Shown here: piece after piece, positions 16,633-24,250 of the stretch
Position numbering within the stretch: the first letter of the stretch is position 1
Layout of the letters: each line of letters starts with the position of its first letter
Origin: Chthonomonadaceae bacterium
Lineage (GTDB): Bacteria; Armatimonadota; Chthonomonadetes; Chthonomonadales; Chthonomonadaceae
Direction: 5' to 3'
DNA: 42,853 nt
Assembly (NCBI GenBank): GCA_027450145.1
Contig: DAIDKH010000037.1
Location: 1 to 42,853, forward strand
Translations under genes and position numbers: made by a program
The notes under the pieces: model-generated
Seen by the model: only the letters and a program-made list of their open reading frames with translations
Databases searched by the model: none
Told to the model about the DNA's origin: nothing

Positions 16633-17996
16633 AGATCCTCGTCCAGAAGTTTGGAGGTACTTCGGTCGATCGCCCCGAGCATCGAGCGCTTGCCGCCCGC
16701 AAGGTTATACAGGCACGTGATGCCGGCTACTGCCCCGTGGTTGTTGTCTCTGCTATTGGTAGGGCAGGGGCACCGTATGCTACCGATACGCTCATAAAGT
16801 TCCTGCGAGATGTGGACCCTCAAACGCCGCCCAACGAACGCGAACTCGATATGATGATGGCCTGCGGCGAGATAATATCTACCGCCGTGTTCGCACAAAC
16901 ACTGACTGCAAAAGGATGCAAGGCTATCGCGTTATCGGGCGGTCAAGCTGGCATCATAACAGATCCCAAGTTTGGTGACGCGCGCATCAGTGAGATACGA
17001 CCCCAATACATCTTGAGACTGTTGGAGCAGGGCTACATACCTGTAGTGTGTGGATTTCAAGGAATAACAGAGCCATCGGGAGACTACGAACATGGCGCGA
17101 TCACTACCTTAGGTCGCGGAGGTAGTGACACGACGGCCGCTGCTCTTGGGGTAGCGCTCCACGCAGATGCTGTAGAGATATTTACCGATGTGGATGGCAT
17201 TAAGACAGCGGACCCGGATCTCGTTCCACGTGCGCTAACCCTTAGCAGTTGCAGTTATGAAGAGGTTGCAGAAATTGCTCATCAAGGCGCCAAAGTGGTT
17301 CACCCACGGGCGGCTGAACTAGCAATGGATCATAATATACCGCTGTGGGTAAAGTCGACCTTTTCCGACGCTCCCGGAACGTGCATTGCCATGCGTGACC
17401 ATACATCTACTCCTCGCCTTACCGGTATCACTCATACTGGGCGCGCTGTGTTTATCCGCCTCGAGATCGGTGAGACCGTTCACAAGCAGCAGATTGAGCG
17501 CGAAGTATATAGAATGATGGCGCGCGCAGGAGTATCAATCTACTTCGTCACCTTTAGTTCGCGAACATTGTCGTTTGTCGTCGATAGGAAGGTCTATCCA
17601 ATAGCGCGAGACCTTCTGGACGGTATGGTGGTACCTATCCCTCACGATCCAGTGGAAACCGACGGAAAAGTGGGCACGTTCTATATCTTCAAATACTCTG
17701 ACGGCGAGGATCTTGCCTATAGTGTTCAACGCCCGCTGCTGGAACCAATGGAGCGAACAATTACGGTGCGTGATGTGCCTGCAACCGCTGTGGAAAACTG
17801 TACCGTGATCTCTGTCATAGCTTCCGGCCATCGTGCAAAGTCCGGTGTAATGGCGCGCATCTTTGCATGCCTCACTGGTGCGGGAGTACCAATCTATCAG
17901 ACAGCTGACACAGAGATGTCGATCTCATTTCTGATCTCTGAGACCGATGTCGACAGATCGGTGACTTTGCTTCATGCATTATTGTTTGAGGATTAG
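16629..17996 (+). CDS. lysC: Aspartate kinase
   Basis: 455 residues, GTG start with GAGGGA upstream. It phosphorylates aspartate, the first step toward lysine/diaminopimelate, threonine and methionine. KFGGTS (7-12) and the GRGGSDTTA motif of the amino-acid kinase domain are present; the domain runs to about residue 265. Two C-terminal ACT domains follow (about 310-375 and 385-450). Length matches the single-chain class. It is coupled to the tandem-ACT gene upstream. The ATP synthase cluster begins only 23 bases downstream, so the transcript may run on. Confidence 0.93.
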   Translation: MKILVQKFGGTSVDRPEHRALAARKVIQARDAGYCPVVVVSAIGRAGAPYATDTLIKFLRDVDPQTPPNERELDMMMACGEIISTAVFAQTLTAKGCKAIALSGGQAGIITDPKFGDARISEIRPQYILRLLEQGYIPVVCGFQGITEPSGDYEHGAITTLGRGGSDTTAAALGVALHADAVEIFTDVDGIKTADPDLVPRALTLSSCSYEEVAEIAHQGAKVVHPRAAELAMDHNIPLWVKSTFSDAPGTCIAMRDHTSTPRLTGITHTGRAVFIRLEIGETVHKQQIEREVYRMMARAGVSIYFVTFSSRTLSFVVDRKVYPIARDLLDGMVVPIPHDPVETDGKVGTFYIFKYSDGEDLAYSVQRPLLEPMERTITVRDVPATAVENCTVISVIASGHRAKSGVMARIFACLTGAGVPIYQTADTEMSISFLISETDVDRSVTLLHALLFED

Positions 17997-18019
17997 CAGT
18001 CCTGTAAGGGGTGCCGGCG

Positions 18020-18415
18020 ATGCCGAAACCGAAACGTGAGGATAACAACCCTGATGCTTCTGATGGCAGGTCCAACGAACCTGACCAGAGAGAAGTCGCG
18101 CACATTAAGGAGTTGATTGATCCGACGAATTTCGTACCGGCCCCGCCGACCTTACCTGAAGTGCCGCGCCTGCAAAAGGTTATTCCTCCAAAAGAGGATA
18201 TTAGCAGGCATCCGGTCGCGCGGTGGTCACAATCTGGTGCAGCAGCATCTATCACTTCCACACTTGTGGTGCCGGTGGCGTTGTTCTCCTACTTGGGTTA
18301 CTTACTCGATGGAAAACTTCACCATACCACCCCGTACTGCGCCTTGGCAGGGTTCGTTTTGGGAGTTATTGGGAGTGGCGTTGGCGTGTACAATTTAATG
18401 CAGAGGCTGAAGTGA
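18020..18415 (+). CDS. AtpZ-like small membrane protein of the ATP synthase cluster
   Basis: 131 residues. A charged, proline-rich N-terminal half (1-70) is followed by two membrane helices (about 76-95 and 103-122) with the GYLLD and G.VLG..G.GVGV patterns of AtpZ/AtpI-type accessory proteins, which in other bacteria act in cation supply or rotor assembly. I prefer ATG 18020, eight bases after AAGGGG, over the GTG at 18011. The stop overlaps the GTG start of the next gene. Assignment rests on position and topology. Confidence 0.65.
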   Translation: MPKPKREDNNPDASDGRSNEPDQREVAHIKELIDPTNFVPAPPTLPEVPRLQKVIPPKEDISRHPVARWSQSGAAASITSTLVVPVALFSYLGYLLDGKLHHTTPYCALAGFVLGVIGSGVGVYNLMQRLK

Positions 18416-18897
18416 AAATCGCGAGTAACATCGGTCCGAAATCGTCCCTTTCGTGTTATAATATGCACGGCAGATTAGGGCAGAGATCGATAGAGACGTC
18501 ACGTTACCTTAGCCTGCCCAACCGGTCTATCCGTGCTTCCGCGGGCCTAGGCTGTGTTATCGCTTTAGTGCTCATGCTTGGCGATAAGCCTTACGAAGCA
18601 GCTGCCCTTATGGGCATGGTAATCGTGAGCATTATCGGCATGTACATACTGGTATACGCATGCGGACGGGTTTTTCGTCACAGTGGTAGATGGACAGGTG
18701 TGCGCGCGCTGTATGCCGCATTCCTTCTTAAATTACCGATGTATTTCGTCTTGGTGGGATTGGTGGTGCATTGGGTAGGCCTGAATGCACCTGTGCTCAT
18801 GGCAATGGTCGGTGGTATCAGTATTCTGCCCGTAGTCATCACCGCCAAAACAGTGAGCATGTATATGATGAGTACTGCATCTCAACCGGATCCTTAG
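18412..18897 (+). CDS. atpI: AtpI-like ATP synthase accessory protein
   Basis: 161 residues with four predicted membrane helices after a 40-residue polar start, in the place where AtpI usually lies, directly before subunit a. The GTG at 18412 overlaps the preceding TGA (GTGA) and has AGAGG upstream; longer in-frame extensions run through the AtpZ-like gene and are rejected. AtpI proteins help c-ring assembly in other bacteria. Sequence conservation in this family is low, so the call is mainly positional and topological. Confidence 0.65.
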   Translation: MKIASNIGPKSSLSCYNMHGRLGQRSIETSRYLSLPNRSIRASAGLGCVIALVLMLGDKPYEAAALMGMVIVSIIGMYILVYACGRVFRHSGRWTGVRALYAAFLLKLPMYFVLVGLVVHWVGLNAPVLMAMVGGISILPVVITAKTVSMYMMSTASQPDP

Positions 18898-18909
18898 GGA
18901 GGTCGCGTA

Positions 18910-19752
18910 GTGCCGCAGGTCTTAGTTCCTGGTAGCAACGGTCGTCATATTGTCATCGCACAAGCGATGCAGGGTGAATCGGCAGATTTATCTGCCTCAG
19001 CACGTCATTCAGAAAAACCGCAGAACAGCCTTGGTGAGTTGCCAGATCCTCACCTCCTTTTTGCAAACTCGATCCTTGTCGGCATCGTTTTAGTTCTTGG
19101 AGGTTTTGCGGTTACCCGAAACCTCAAGAAAATACCGTCAGGTATGCAGAACATCGCTGAAGTGATTGCCGATGGGCTGAATAATTTTGTGCGTGCTAAC
19201 GTAGGGCCGGGTGGTGAAAAATATACCCCCTTAGTTGGCACAATGTTTGTCTACATTTTTGTCATGAATCTCATTGGAATTATTCCTGGATTTCATTCAC
19301 CAACCAGCAACATTACAATTACGCTAGCACTCGGATTTTGCGTCTTTTGTTATGTGCAGTGGGAGGGAATACGTGCTCAGGGGCTTTTTGGTCACTTTAA
19401 GCACTTTATGGGCCCGGTTCCAGCCGCTGCAATCCTGGTAATGCCAATTGAGATAATTTCGGAAATTGCCAAGCCGTTCACCCTTGCCATCCGACTTTTC
19501 GGCAACATCTTTGGTGAAGATGTTATCATGGTCGTCTTGGCCAGCATAGGCACTTTGTTTGGGGGAGCCAAGCTGGGGTGGATACCGATACAATTTCCCA
19601 TACTCCTACTGATGATTTTAACTGATGTGGTGCAGGCTCTGGTGTTTTCCATCCTTACCTGTATCTATCTGTCTCTGGTCACGCAGCACCATGGTGCGGC
19701 GCACGCAGATCATGCTGCTGATCATCATGGTGAGCAGGTGCTAGCTCACTAG
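18910..19752 (+). CDS. atpB: ATP synthase F0 subunit a
   Basis: 280 residues, GTG start with AGGGAGG upstream. Five to six membrane helices lie after a polar N-terminal extension of about 45 residues. The essential proton-path arginine is R195 in LAIRLFGNIFGED, and the last helix keeps the conserved glutamine in VVQALVFSILTCIYLS. It forms the half-channels against the c-ring. The C-terminus is histidine-rich (about 258-280), which is unusual and may bind metal or sense pH. Confidence 0.96.
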   Translation: MPQVLVPGSNGRHIVIAQAMQGESADLSASARHSEKPQNSLGELPDPHLLFANSILVGIVLVLGGFAVTRNLKKIPSGMQNIAEVIADGLNNFVRANVGPGGEKYTPLVGTMFVYIFVMNLIGIIPGFHSPTSNITITLALGFCVFCYVQWEGIRAQGLFGHFKHFMGPVPAAAILVMPIEIISEIAKPFTLAIRLFGNIFGEDVIMVVLASIGTLFGGAKLGWIPIQFPILLLMILTDVVQALVFSILTCIYLSLVTQHHGAAHADHAADHHGEQVLAH

Positions 19753-19797
19753 CGTAGGCTTGTTTGCTGTTAAAAATCCCACTGAATGCTTGAGATA

Positions 19798-19814
19798 ATC
19801 GAAAGGAATTCGAT
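19798..19814 (+). promoter_or_regulatory. Hairpin presenting the atpE ribosome-binding site in its loop
   Basis: Stem ATCGAA (19798-19803) pairs perfectly with TTCGAT (19809-19814), and the five-base loop AGGAA holds the Shine-Dalgarno core. The ATG of atpE follows three bases after the stem. This could favour the high translation that the c-ring needs, or modulate it. Confidence 0.5.
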
Positions 19815-19817
19815 CAC

Positions 19818-20081
19818 ATGGTTTACTTTATGGCTCTTGCCCTCGCGGTAGGACTTGGCGTACCGATCGCAGTTGTTGGCGCAGGCCTTGGTCAGGGCAA
19901 AGCGGCTGCTGCGGCTTTAGAGGGTGTAGCTCGCCAGCCAGAGGCCCAGCCACTGCTGCAGACAATGATGATCCTTGGTCTCGCATTTATTGAGTCCTTG
20001 GTACTGTTTGCTTTTGTTCTCTGCTTCTTGCTGCTTAGTCACTTGCCCGATACAGCAGCTGTACTTAAGGCCATTCACTAG
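19818..20081 (+). CDS. atpE: ATP synthase F0 subunit c
   Basis: 87 residues, two membrane helices joined by the polar loop ARQPEAQ. The ion-binding carboxylate is E59 (AFIES), and Q26 in the first helix lies 33 residues before it, the same spacing as the Q and E that bind Na+ in Ilyobacter tartaricus. S60 follows E59, as in Na+ rings, but L61 and F64 replace the threonine and tyrosine of that site. Coupling ion is therefore not decided by the sequence. Ribosome site lies in a small hairpin loop. Confidence 0.96.
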   Translation: MVYFMALALAVGLGVPIAVVGAGLGQGKAAAAALEGVARQPEAQPLLQTMMILGLAFIESLVLFAFVLCFLLLSHLPDTAAVLKAIH

Positions 20082-20101
20082 GCAGGTTGCCCTGAAATAC
20101 C

Positions 20102-20141
20102 GTCCTGGCTGGTCGGCGCCAACTATGGCGCTGACCAGGAC
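20102..20141 (+). promoter_or_regulatory. Intercistronic hairpin between atpE and the first b-subunit gene
   Basis: An 11-bp stem (20110-20120 with 20127-20137, one G-U pair, 6-base loop) is extended by GTCC/GGAC after a 4-base bulge. No T-tract follows, so it is more likely an RNA-processing or stability element than a terminator, which would fit the high c-subunit demand. Confidence 0.6.
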
Positions 20142-20152
20142 GAGAGGATATT

Positions 20153-20656
20153 ATGTCTGCAATTCAGGAAGCACTGAAGTTCAGTCCTACCGTATTTGTG
20201 TTCCAGATTGTCTTGTTTCTACTGTTACTGCAGGTAATGAATCAGGTTTTCTGGAAGCCGATGTTGGGCCACCTGCAAACCCGGAAAAGCGATACCGAGG
20301 CGCAGTATGCAGCGCGTGACGACCTTCAGGTTCGTATGGAACGTTTGCGCGCCGAGTACCAGGAGAGTATTGCGCGAATTGAAGCAGAGGCGCGAGCAAG
20401 CATTGCCAAGGCAATACATGAGACGCAGCTTGAGCGCGATCGCATTTTGATGGAAGCTCGTCAGGCTGCTGATCAAGCCATCAAGATTGGCATCGAGACT
20501 GCCGAAGCGGAGCGAAATTCAACGCTGGAATTGCTGCGGCCACAGGTAGCCTCTGCCGCGATGTCGGTAGCGGGCGAGGCCTTGGGCGCGGCTGTTAGTG
20601 CAGAGAAACTTCGCACTCACATTGAAGCACATGTTGCGGCGGCTAAGGCGAACTAA
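20153..20656 (+). CDS. atpF: ATP synthase F0 subunit b (b'-like)
   Basis: 167 residues. One N-terminal membrane helix (about 11-30) ends in NQVFWKP, and a long charged helix follows. The FQIVLFLLLL...N.VFWKP segment is closer to cyanobacterial b' than to typical b. It forms half of the peripheral stalk with the second b gene downstream. ATG with GAGAGGA upstream, just after the intercistronic hairpin. Confidence 0.92.
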   Translation: MSAIQEALKFSPTVFVFQIVLFLLLLQVMNQVFWKPMLGHLQTRKSDTEAQYAARDDLQVRMERLRAEYQESIARIEAEARASIAKAIHETQLERDRILMEARQAADQAIKIGIETAEAERNSTLELLRPQVASAAMSVAGEALGAAVSAEKLRTHIEAHVAAAKAN

Positions 20657-20698
20657 CACGGCGGCGGATTCAACAGTTAATAGGAGATATCGGCCTGA

Positions 20699-21223
20699 AT
20701 GGCTCACTTCGTTTTTAATCCATTTCACTTAGAGTACCCGCAGTACAATTTGCCGCTGATACTGGGTTTTATTCTACTGGTTGCTCTATTCTGGAGCAAG
20801 GCAAAGCCTGCTGCCTCCAAGTCACTGGCGGGCCGCGCGGAAAAGGTGCAGGCAGAGATAGAGCGAGCTGAGTCGCTACGGGAACAGGCACAGCGTGTTC
20901 ATGATGAGTACGCTGCACGGCTAGCCGCTATTGAGCGCGAACACCAGGAACAACGGGATCGCTCTGCAGAAGATGCCCGCAGAGCTTGCGACTCCATCTT
21001 GGCGGATGCTCACGAGACTGCAGAACTGATTAAACGCCGGGCGGAGGAAGAGGTCGCACGAGAACGTACACGACAGCGGATCCTTCTACGGCGTCAGGTA
21101 GTGGAGATGACGGTTGCCGCTGCGGAAAGCGCAATCGCCACTCTGCAGACCGACGAATCTCAGCGTGTGCTAATTCAGGCATTTACAGAGCGGCTTGGTT
21201 CCCGGCCAATGGAGAAAAACTGA
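20699..21223 (+). CDS. atpF: ATP synthase F0 subunit b, second type
   Basis: 174 residues: an unusual aromatic N-terminus (HFVFNPFHLEYPQYN), one membrane helix (about 17-34), then a long alanine/glutamate/arginine-rich coiled coil to the end. Two different b-type genes in tandem imply a heterodimeric stalk, as in cyanobacteria, plastids and some purple bacteria. AGGAG lies 12 bases upstream of the ATG. The delta gene starts one base after its stop. Confidence 0.88.
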   Translation: MAHFVFNPFHLEYPQYNLPLILGFILLVALFWSKAKPAASKSLAGRAEKVQAEIERAESLREQAQRVHDEYAARLAAIEREHQEQRDRSAEDARRACDSILADAHETAELIKRRAEEEVARERTRQRILLRRQVVEMTVAAAESAIATLQTDESQRVLIQAFTERLGSRPMEKN

Positions 21224-21224
21224 T

Positions 21225-21773
21225 ATGTCGTCGTTGGATACCCGCGCCGCAAAAAGATATGCCGCTGCTCTGTTTCAGTTTTGCGTGAACGAAGGGTGCG
21301 TAGATGAAGTGTACGCAAACTTAAAGGCTGTGGACGATCTTATGCGTCAATCACCGCAGTTCAAAAACATGTGGTCGAGTCCGCTAATCCCTTCTGGTCG
21401 CAAACGAGCGATTATCGGAAAGCTGTTTGAGGGGAACGTTCATTCTGCAACTCTTGCTTTCTTACGTTTGCTAGTCGATAAGCGACGAGAGGATACCCTT
21501 GCGGAGATACCTGCGGAACTTGGGCAGCTTATAGACATTGCCGCGAACCGGATGCGAGCCGTGGCAACTTTTGCAGTACAGCCTACAGAGGATGAAATCG
21601 CAGGTATCATTGCAAGCCTTAAGCAGCGTACTGGTAAGGACGTTACGGTAAGCGTAAAGGTAGACAAGGCAATTCTTGGTGGGGTAGTGGTGCGGATGGA
21701 TGATATTGTGTTGGATGGCAGCATCCGTGGATCGCTTGAGAAGATCCGTGAACACATGCTTGTTGAGGGATAA
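21225..21773 (+). CDS. atpH: ATP synthase F1 subunit delta
   Basis: 182 residues. It begins with DTRAAKRYAAALF, the typical delta/OSCP opening, and ends with the conserved pattern VSVKVDKAILGGVVVRMDDIVLDGSIRG (quoted in part: DKAILGGVVVRMDD). It joins the peripheral stalk to the top of F1. I chose ATG 21225, with GGAGA at good spacing; a TTG at 21195 would overlap the b gene by ten codons. Confidence 0.95.
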   Translation: MSSLDTRAAKRYAAALFQFCVNEGCVDEVYANLKAVDDLMRQSPQFKNMWSSPLIPSGRKRAIIGKLFEGNVHSATLAFLRLLVDKRREDTLAEIPAELGQLIDIAANRMRAVATFAVQPTEDEIAGIIASLKQRTGKDVTVSVKVDKAILGGVVVRMDDIVLDGSIRGSLEKIREHMLVEG

Positions 21774-21794
21774 ATTCCGTTGGGGAGGACGCGC

Positions 21795-22430
21795 GTGAGA
21801 CGCATAGTTGCTGGAATGTGTGTATGCAGCTTTGTAGTAGCAACGTGTTTCACAATGGCGGCAACCAAGGAACTCGCGGTGAATTATTGGCCGCTGGTAG
21901 CCGGTAGTCGCTGGTCGATGCCTATCCCCGACGAAAATCCTGGCTGGGTTGTTACTTTTCATGTGACGAAGGTAGTTCCTAAGGCGGAAGGTGTTTCCGA
22001 TGTATCGCTGGAGTACTCCATGAATGGCAATCAAGTGCAAAAAGAGGTTTACGAGGTTACTGCCGATATGATTGCCAGAATGAGCGGAGGGCCAAATGGG
22101 GGATCGGACTTTAATCCTCCGATGCCGGTAATAAAACTTCCAATGAATAGCGGTGCCTCGTGGAGCTGGAGCGGCACGATAGGCTCGGGGCTGCTGCAAC
22201 ACCCTGCCGCATCTCAGTTCTCGGTCTCCGGTCCCGTTGAAGTGACGACGCCGGCTGGTAAGTTTAATGCAATTAAAGTACATAGCGCATTGGTGCTAAG
22301 TTCTGGCAAGAAGTCGATTTCGCTGCCCAACGACACCTGGTATGCTCCCGGTGTAGGCATTGTTGAGCAGCAGGCTAAAGTGAACGGTAAGGTTCACACG
22401 TACTATCTTTCTAAATACTCTGTCAAGTAG
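21795..22430 (+). CDS. Secreted DUF3108-like protein embedded in the ATP synthase cluster
   Basis: 211 residues. The GTG at 21795 has GGGGAGG seven to eight bases upstream; the TTG at 21780 lacks a site. Residues 1-22 form a signal peptide. The mature part shows YWPLVAGSRW at the start, VTTPAGKFNAIKV in the middle and TWYAPGVGIVEQ near the end, a pattern of small beta-rich envelope proteins of DUF3108-like type, whose function is unknown. It sits between delta and alpha, 22 bases after delta and 48 before alpha, so it should be co-transcribed. It is not an ATP synthase subunit by any recognised homology. Confidence 0.7.
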   Translation: MRRIVAGMCVCSFVVATCFTMAATKELAVNYWPLVAGSRWSMPIPDENPGWVVTFHVTKVVPKAEGVSDVSLEYSMNGNQVQKEVYEVTADMIARMSGGPNGGSDFNPPMPVIKLPMNSGASWSWSGTIGSGLLQHPAASQFSVSGPVEVTTPAGKFNAIKVHSALVLSSGKKSISLPNDTWYAPGVGIVEQQAKVNGKVHTYYLSKYSVK

Positions 22431-22432
22431 AA

Positions 22433-22456
22433 GCAGGCGTGTACTTGTACACCTGC
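22433..22456 (+). promoter_or_regulatory. Intercistronic hairpin before atpA
   Basis: GCAGG (22433-22437) pairs with CCTGC (22452-22456), and TGTA/TACA pair inside after a 2-base bulge, leaving a tight loop. AAGGAAACGAG and the atpA ATG follow. It resembles the element after atpE in position, directly ahead of a subunit gene. Confidence 0.45.
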
Positions 22457-22478
22457 AAGGAAACGAGAACACAAACAT

Positions 22479-24176
22479 ATGGCAATCCGTCCTGAAGAGA
22501 TTACATCAATATTGGAGCGCGAACTGCAGTCCTATACTCGGGAGATTTCCGAAGTAGGGGTTGGAACCGTGCTGCAGGTTGGTGACGGCATCGCTCGCAT
22601 CTACGGCCTGCAGGAGTGCATGGTATCCGAACTGCTGGAATTTCTGGATGAGGCTGGTAATCCAGTAGCCGATGAAAACGGGAATATTATTCGCGCTATG
22701 GCGTTGAACCTTGAAGAGGATAACGTTGGTGCAATTATCCTCGGACCGTACAATGCCGTGGAAGAGGGTACCACAGTTCGCCGCACAGGACGCATTATCG
22801 AAGTTCCTGTGGGTGAAGCCATGCTTGGCCGCCTTATTAATGCGGCTGGCGACCCACTGGACGGCAAGGGACCAATCGTTACAGACCAGTTTCGGCCTAT
22901 TGAAACTATCGCTCCTGGTGTTGTAGATCGTCAGCCTGTTAAAGAGCCGCTACAAACTGGTATTAAAGCCGTAGACGCACTCGTACCAATTGGCCGCGGC
23001 CAGCGCGAACTTATCATTGGTGACCGCGGTGTCGGTAAAACCGCCATCGCGCTAGATACGATCGTCAATCAGAAGGGCGGAGATGTAATCTGCATTTACG
23101 TAGCAATTGGCCAAAAGGCGACGACGGTGGAGAATGTCCGCCGCGCGTTGGAAGAGGCTGGTGCTATGGATTACACGATCATTGTCGCGGCTACAGCCTC
23201 TGATCCGGCACCAATGCAGTACGTGGCACCCTACACTGGGTGCACGTTGGGTGAGTACTTTAGGGATCAGGGTAAACACGCCCTTGTTATCTACGACGAC
23301 CTGTCAAAGCAGGCAGTTGCCTACCGGCAGGTGTCGCTCCTTCTGCGACGTCCACCAGGACGTGAGGCGTACCCGGGTGACGTCTTCTACATTCACAGCC
23401 GCCTTCTTGAGAGAGCAGCGAAAATGCGAGAAGACTATATTATCGTATCTAAAACGGCGCCTGGTGACACCAAAACAGGAGTGGATGGGGTTGTTTACGA
23501 AGGCGGAGAAGGCCGCAGCCACGGTTCAAAGGTTCTTGCTGGCATGGCGGACAAAGACGGTCTTGAACTACGCCGCGTACCTGGAACGGGCGGCAGCCTA
23601 ACAGCGCTTCCGATCATTGAGACGCTTGCCTCCGACGTCTCTGCATATATCCCTACTAACGTTATCTCCATCACAGATGGACAGATCTTCCTGGAACCAG
23701 ACCTATTCTTCGCCGGTGTCCGACCCGCCATCAACGTGGGTATTTCCGTCAGCCGCGTAGGCAGGTCTGCACAGCCAAACGCCATGAAGAGCGCAAAGGT
23801 CGCTGGAAAGATGCGCCTTGACCTCGCTCAGTTCCGTGAGGTTCAGGCATTTTCCCAGTTTGCATCGGACCTGGATAAGGCGACACGAGATCAGTTGGAG
23901 CGCGGAATGCGGCTGGTTGAAGTGTTAAAGCAGGCACAGTTCAACCCAATGCCTATGGAGCAGATGGTTACCATTATCTACGCCGCCAACAATGGTTACA
24001 TAGACGACGTTCCGGTAGAGTCTGTGCGCAAATTTGAGGAAGAGTTCCACCCATACATGGCGGCAAACTATCCAGATATCATTGAGAAGATTCGAGCAAC
24101 TCGTGATATGGATAACGATACCGAGACCGCGTTGGGTAAAGCGATTGCGGCATTTGCGGCACAGTTCACACCGTAG
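22479..24176 (+). CDS. atpA: ATP synthase F1 subunit alpha with extra loops
   Basis: 565 residues against about 500-515 usual. Conserved parts include the N-terminal [10 protein letters not shown], the non-catalytic nucleotide site (K187), [23 protein letters not shown] and SVSRVG (R426, the residue that reaches into the catalytic site). The P-loop reads GDRGVGKT where alpha subunits normally have GDRQTGKT. Two insertions explain the length: about 13 residues near 57-70 ([11 protein letters not shown]) and about 50 residues (317-369) between RAAK and GGSLTALP. Reading frame is intact. It lies after a non-ATPase gene and before another, an unusual place within an atp operon. Confidence 0.97.
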   Translation: MAIRPEEITSILERELQSYTREISEVGVGTVLQVGDGIARIYGLQECMVSELLEFLDEAGNPVADENGNIIRAMALNLEEDNVGAIILGPYNAVEEGTTVRRTGRIIEVPVGEAMLGRLINAAGDPLDGKGPIVTDQFRPIETIAPGVVDRQPVKEPLQTGIKAVDALVPIGRGQRELIIGDRGVGKTAIALDTIVNQKGGDVICIYVAIGQKATTVENVRRALEEAGAMDYTIIVAATASDPAPMQYVAPYTGCTLGEYFRDQGKHALVIYDDLSKQAVAYRQVSLLLRRPPGREAYPGDVFYIHSRLLERAAKMREDYIIVSKTAPGDTKTGVDGVVYEGGEGRSHGSKVLAGMADKDGLELRRVPGTGGSLTALPIIETLASDVSAYIPTNVISITDGQIFLEPDLFFAGVRPAINVGISVSRVGRSAQPNAMKSAKVAGKMRLDLAQFREVQAFSQFASDLDKATRDQLERGMRLVEVLKQAQFNPMPMEQMVTIIYAANNGYIDDVPVESVRKFEEEFHPYMAANYPDIIEKIRATRDMDNDTETALGKAIAAFAAQFTP

Positions 24177-24196
24177 GCTCAAACGCGAACTAATAG

Positions 24197-24225
24197 GCGG
24201 CCGACGAGAGTCCCTCGTTGGCCGC
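24197..24225 (+). terminator. Strong hairpin after atpA (terminator, attenuator or processing site)
   Basis: A 12-bp GC-rich stem (24197-24208 with 24214-24225, one G-U pair) with a 5-base loop begins 20 bases after the atpA stop. Only a weak T-run follows (ATTCTT), so it may attenuate rather than stop the transcript before the downstream fusion gene and atpG. It contains the TTG at 24218, arguing against use of that codon as a start. Confidence 0.6.
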
Positions 24226-24250
24226 ATTCTTAACAGCAGGCAGGGCGCAG

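Noticed and set aside
18223-18411. N-terminal extension of the AtpI-like gene
   Set aside because: It would run through the AtpZ-like gene in another frame; GTG 18412 with overlap and ribosome site is better.
21471-22283. 270-codon minus-strand frame across atpH and the next gene
   Set aside because: It is antisense to two well-supported genes and has no family pattern; an effect of codon bias.
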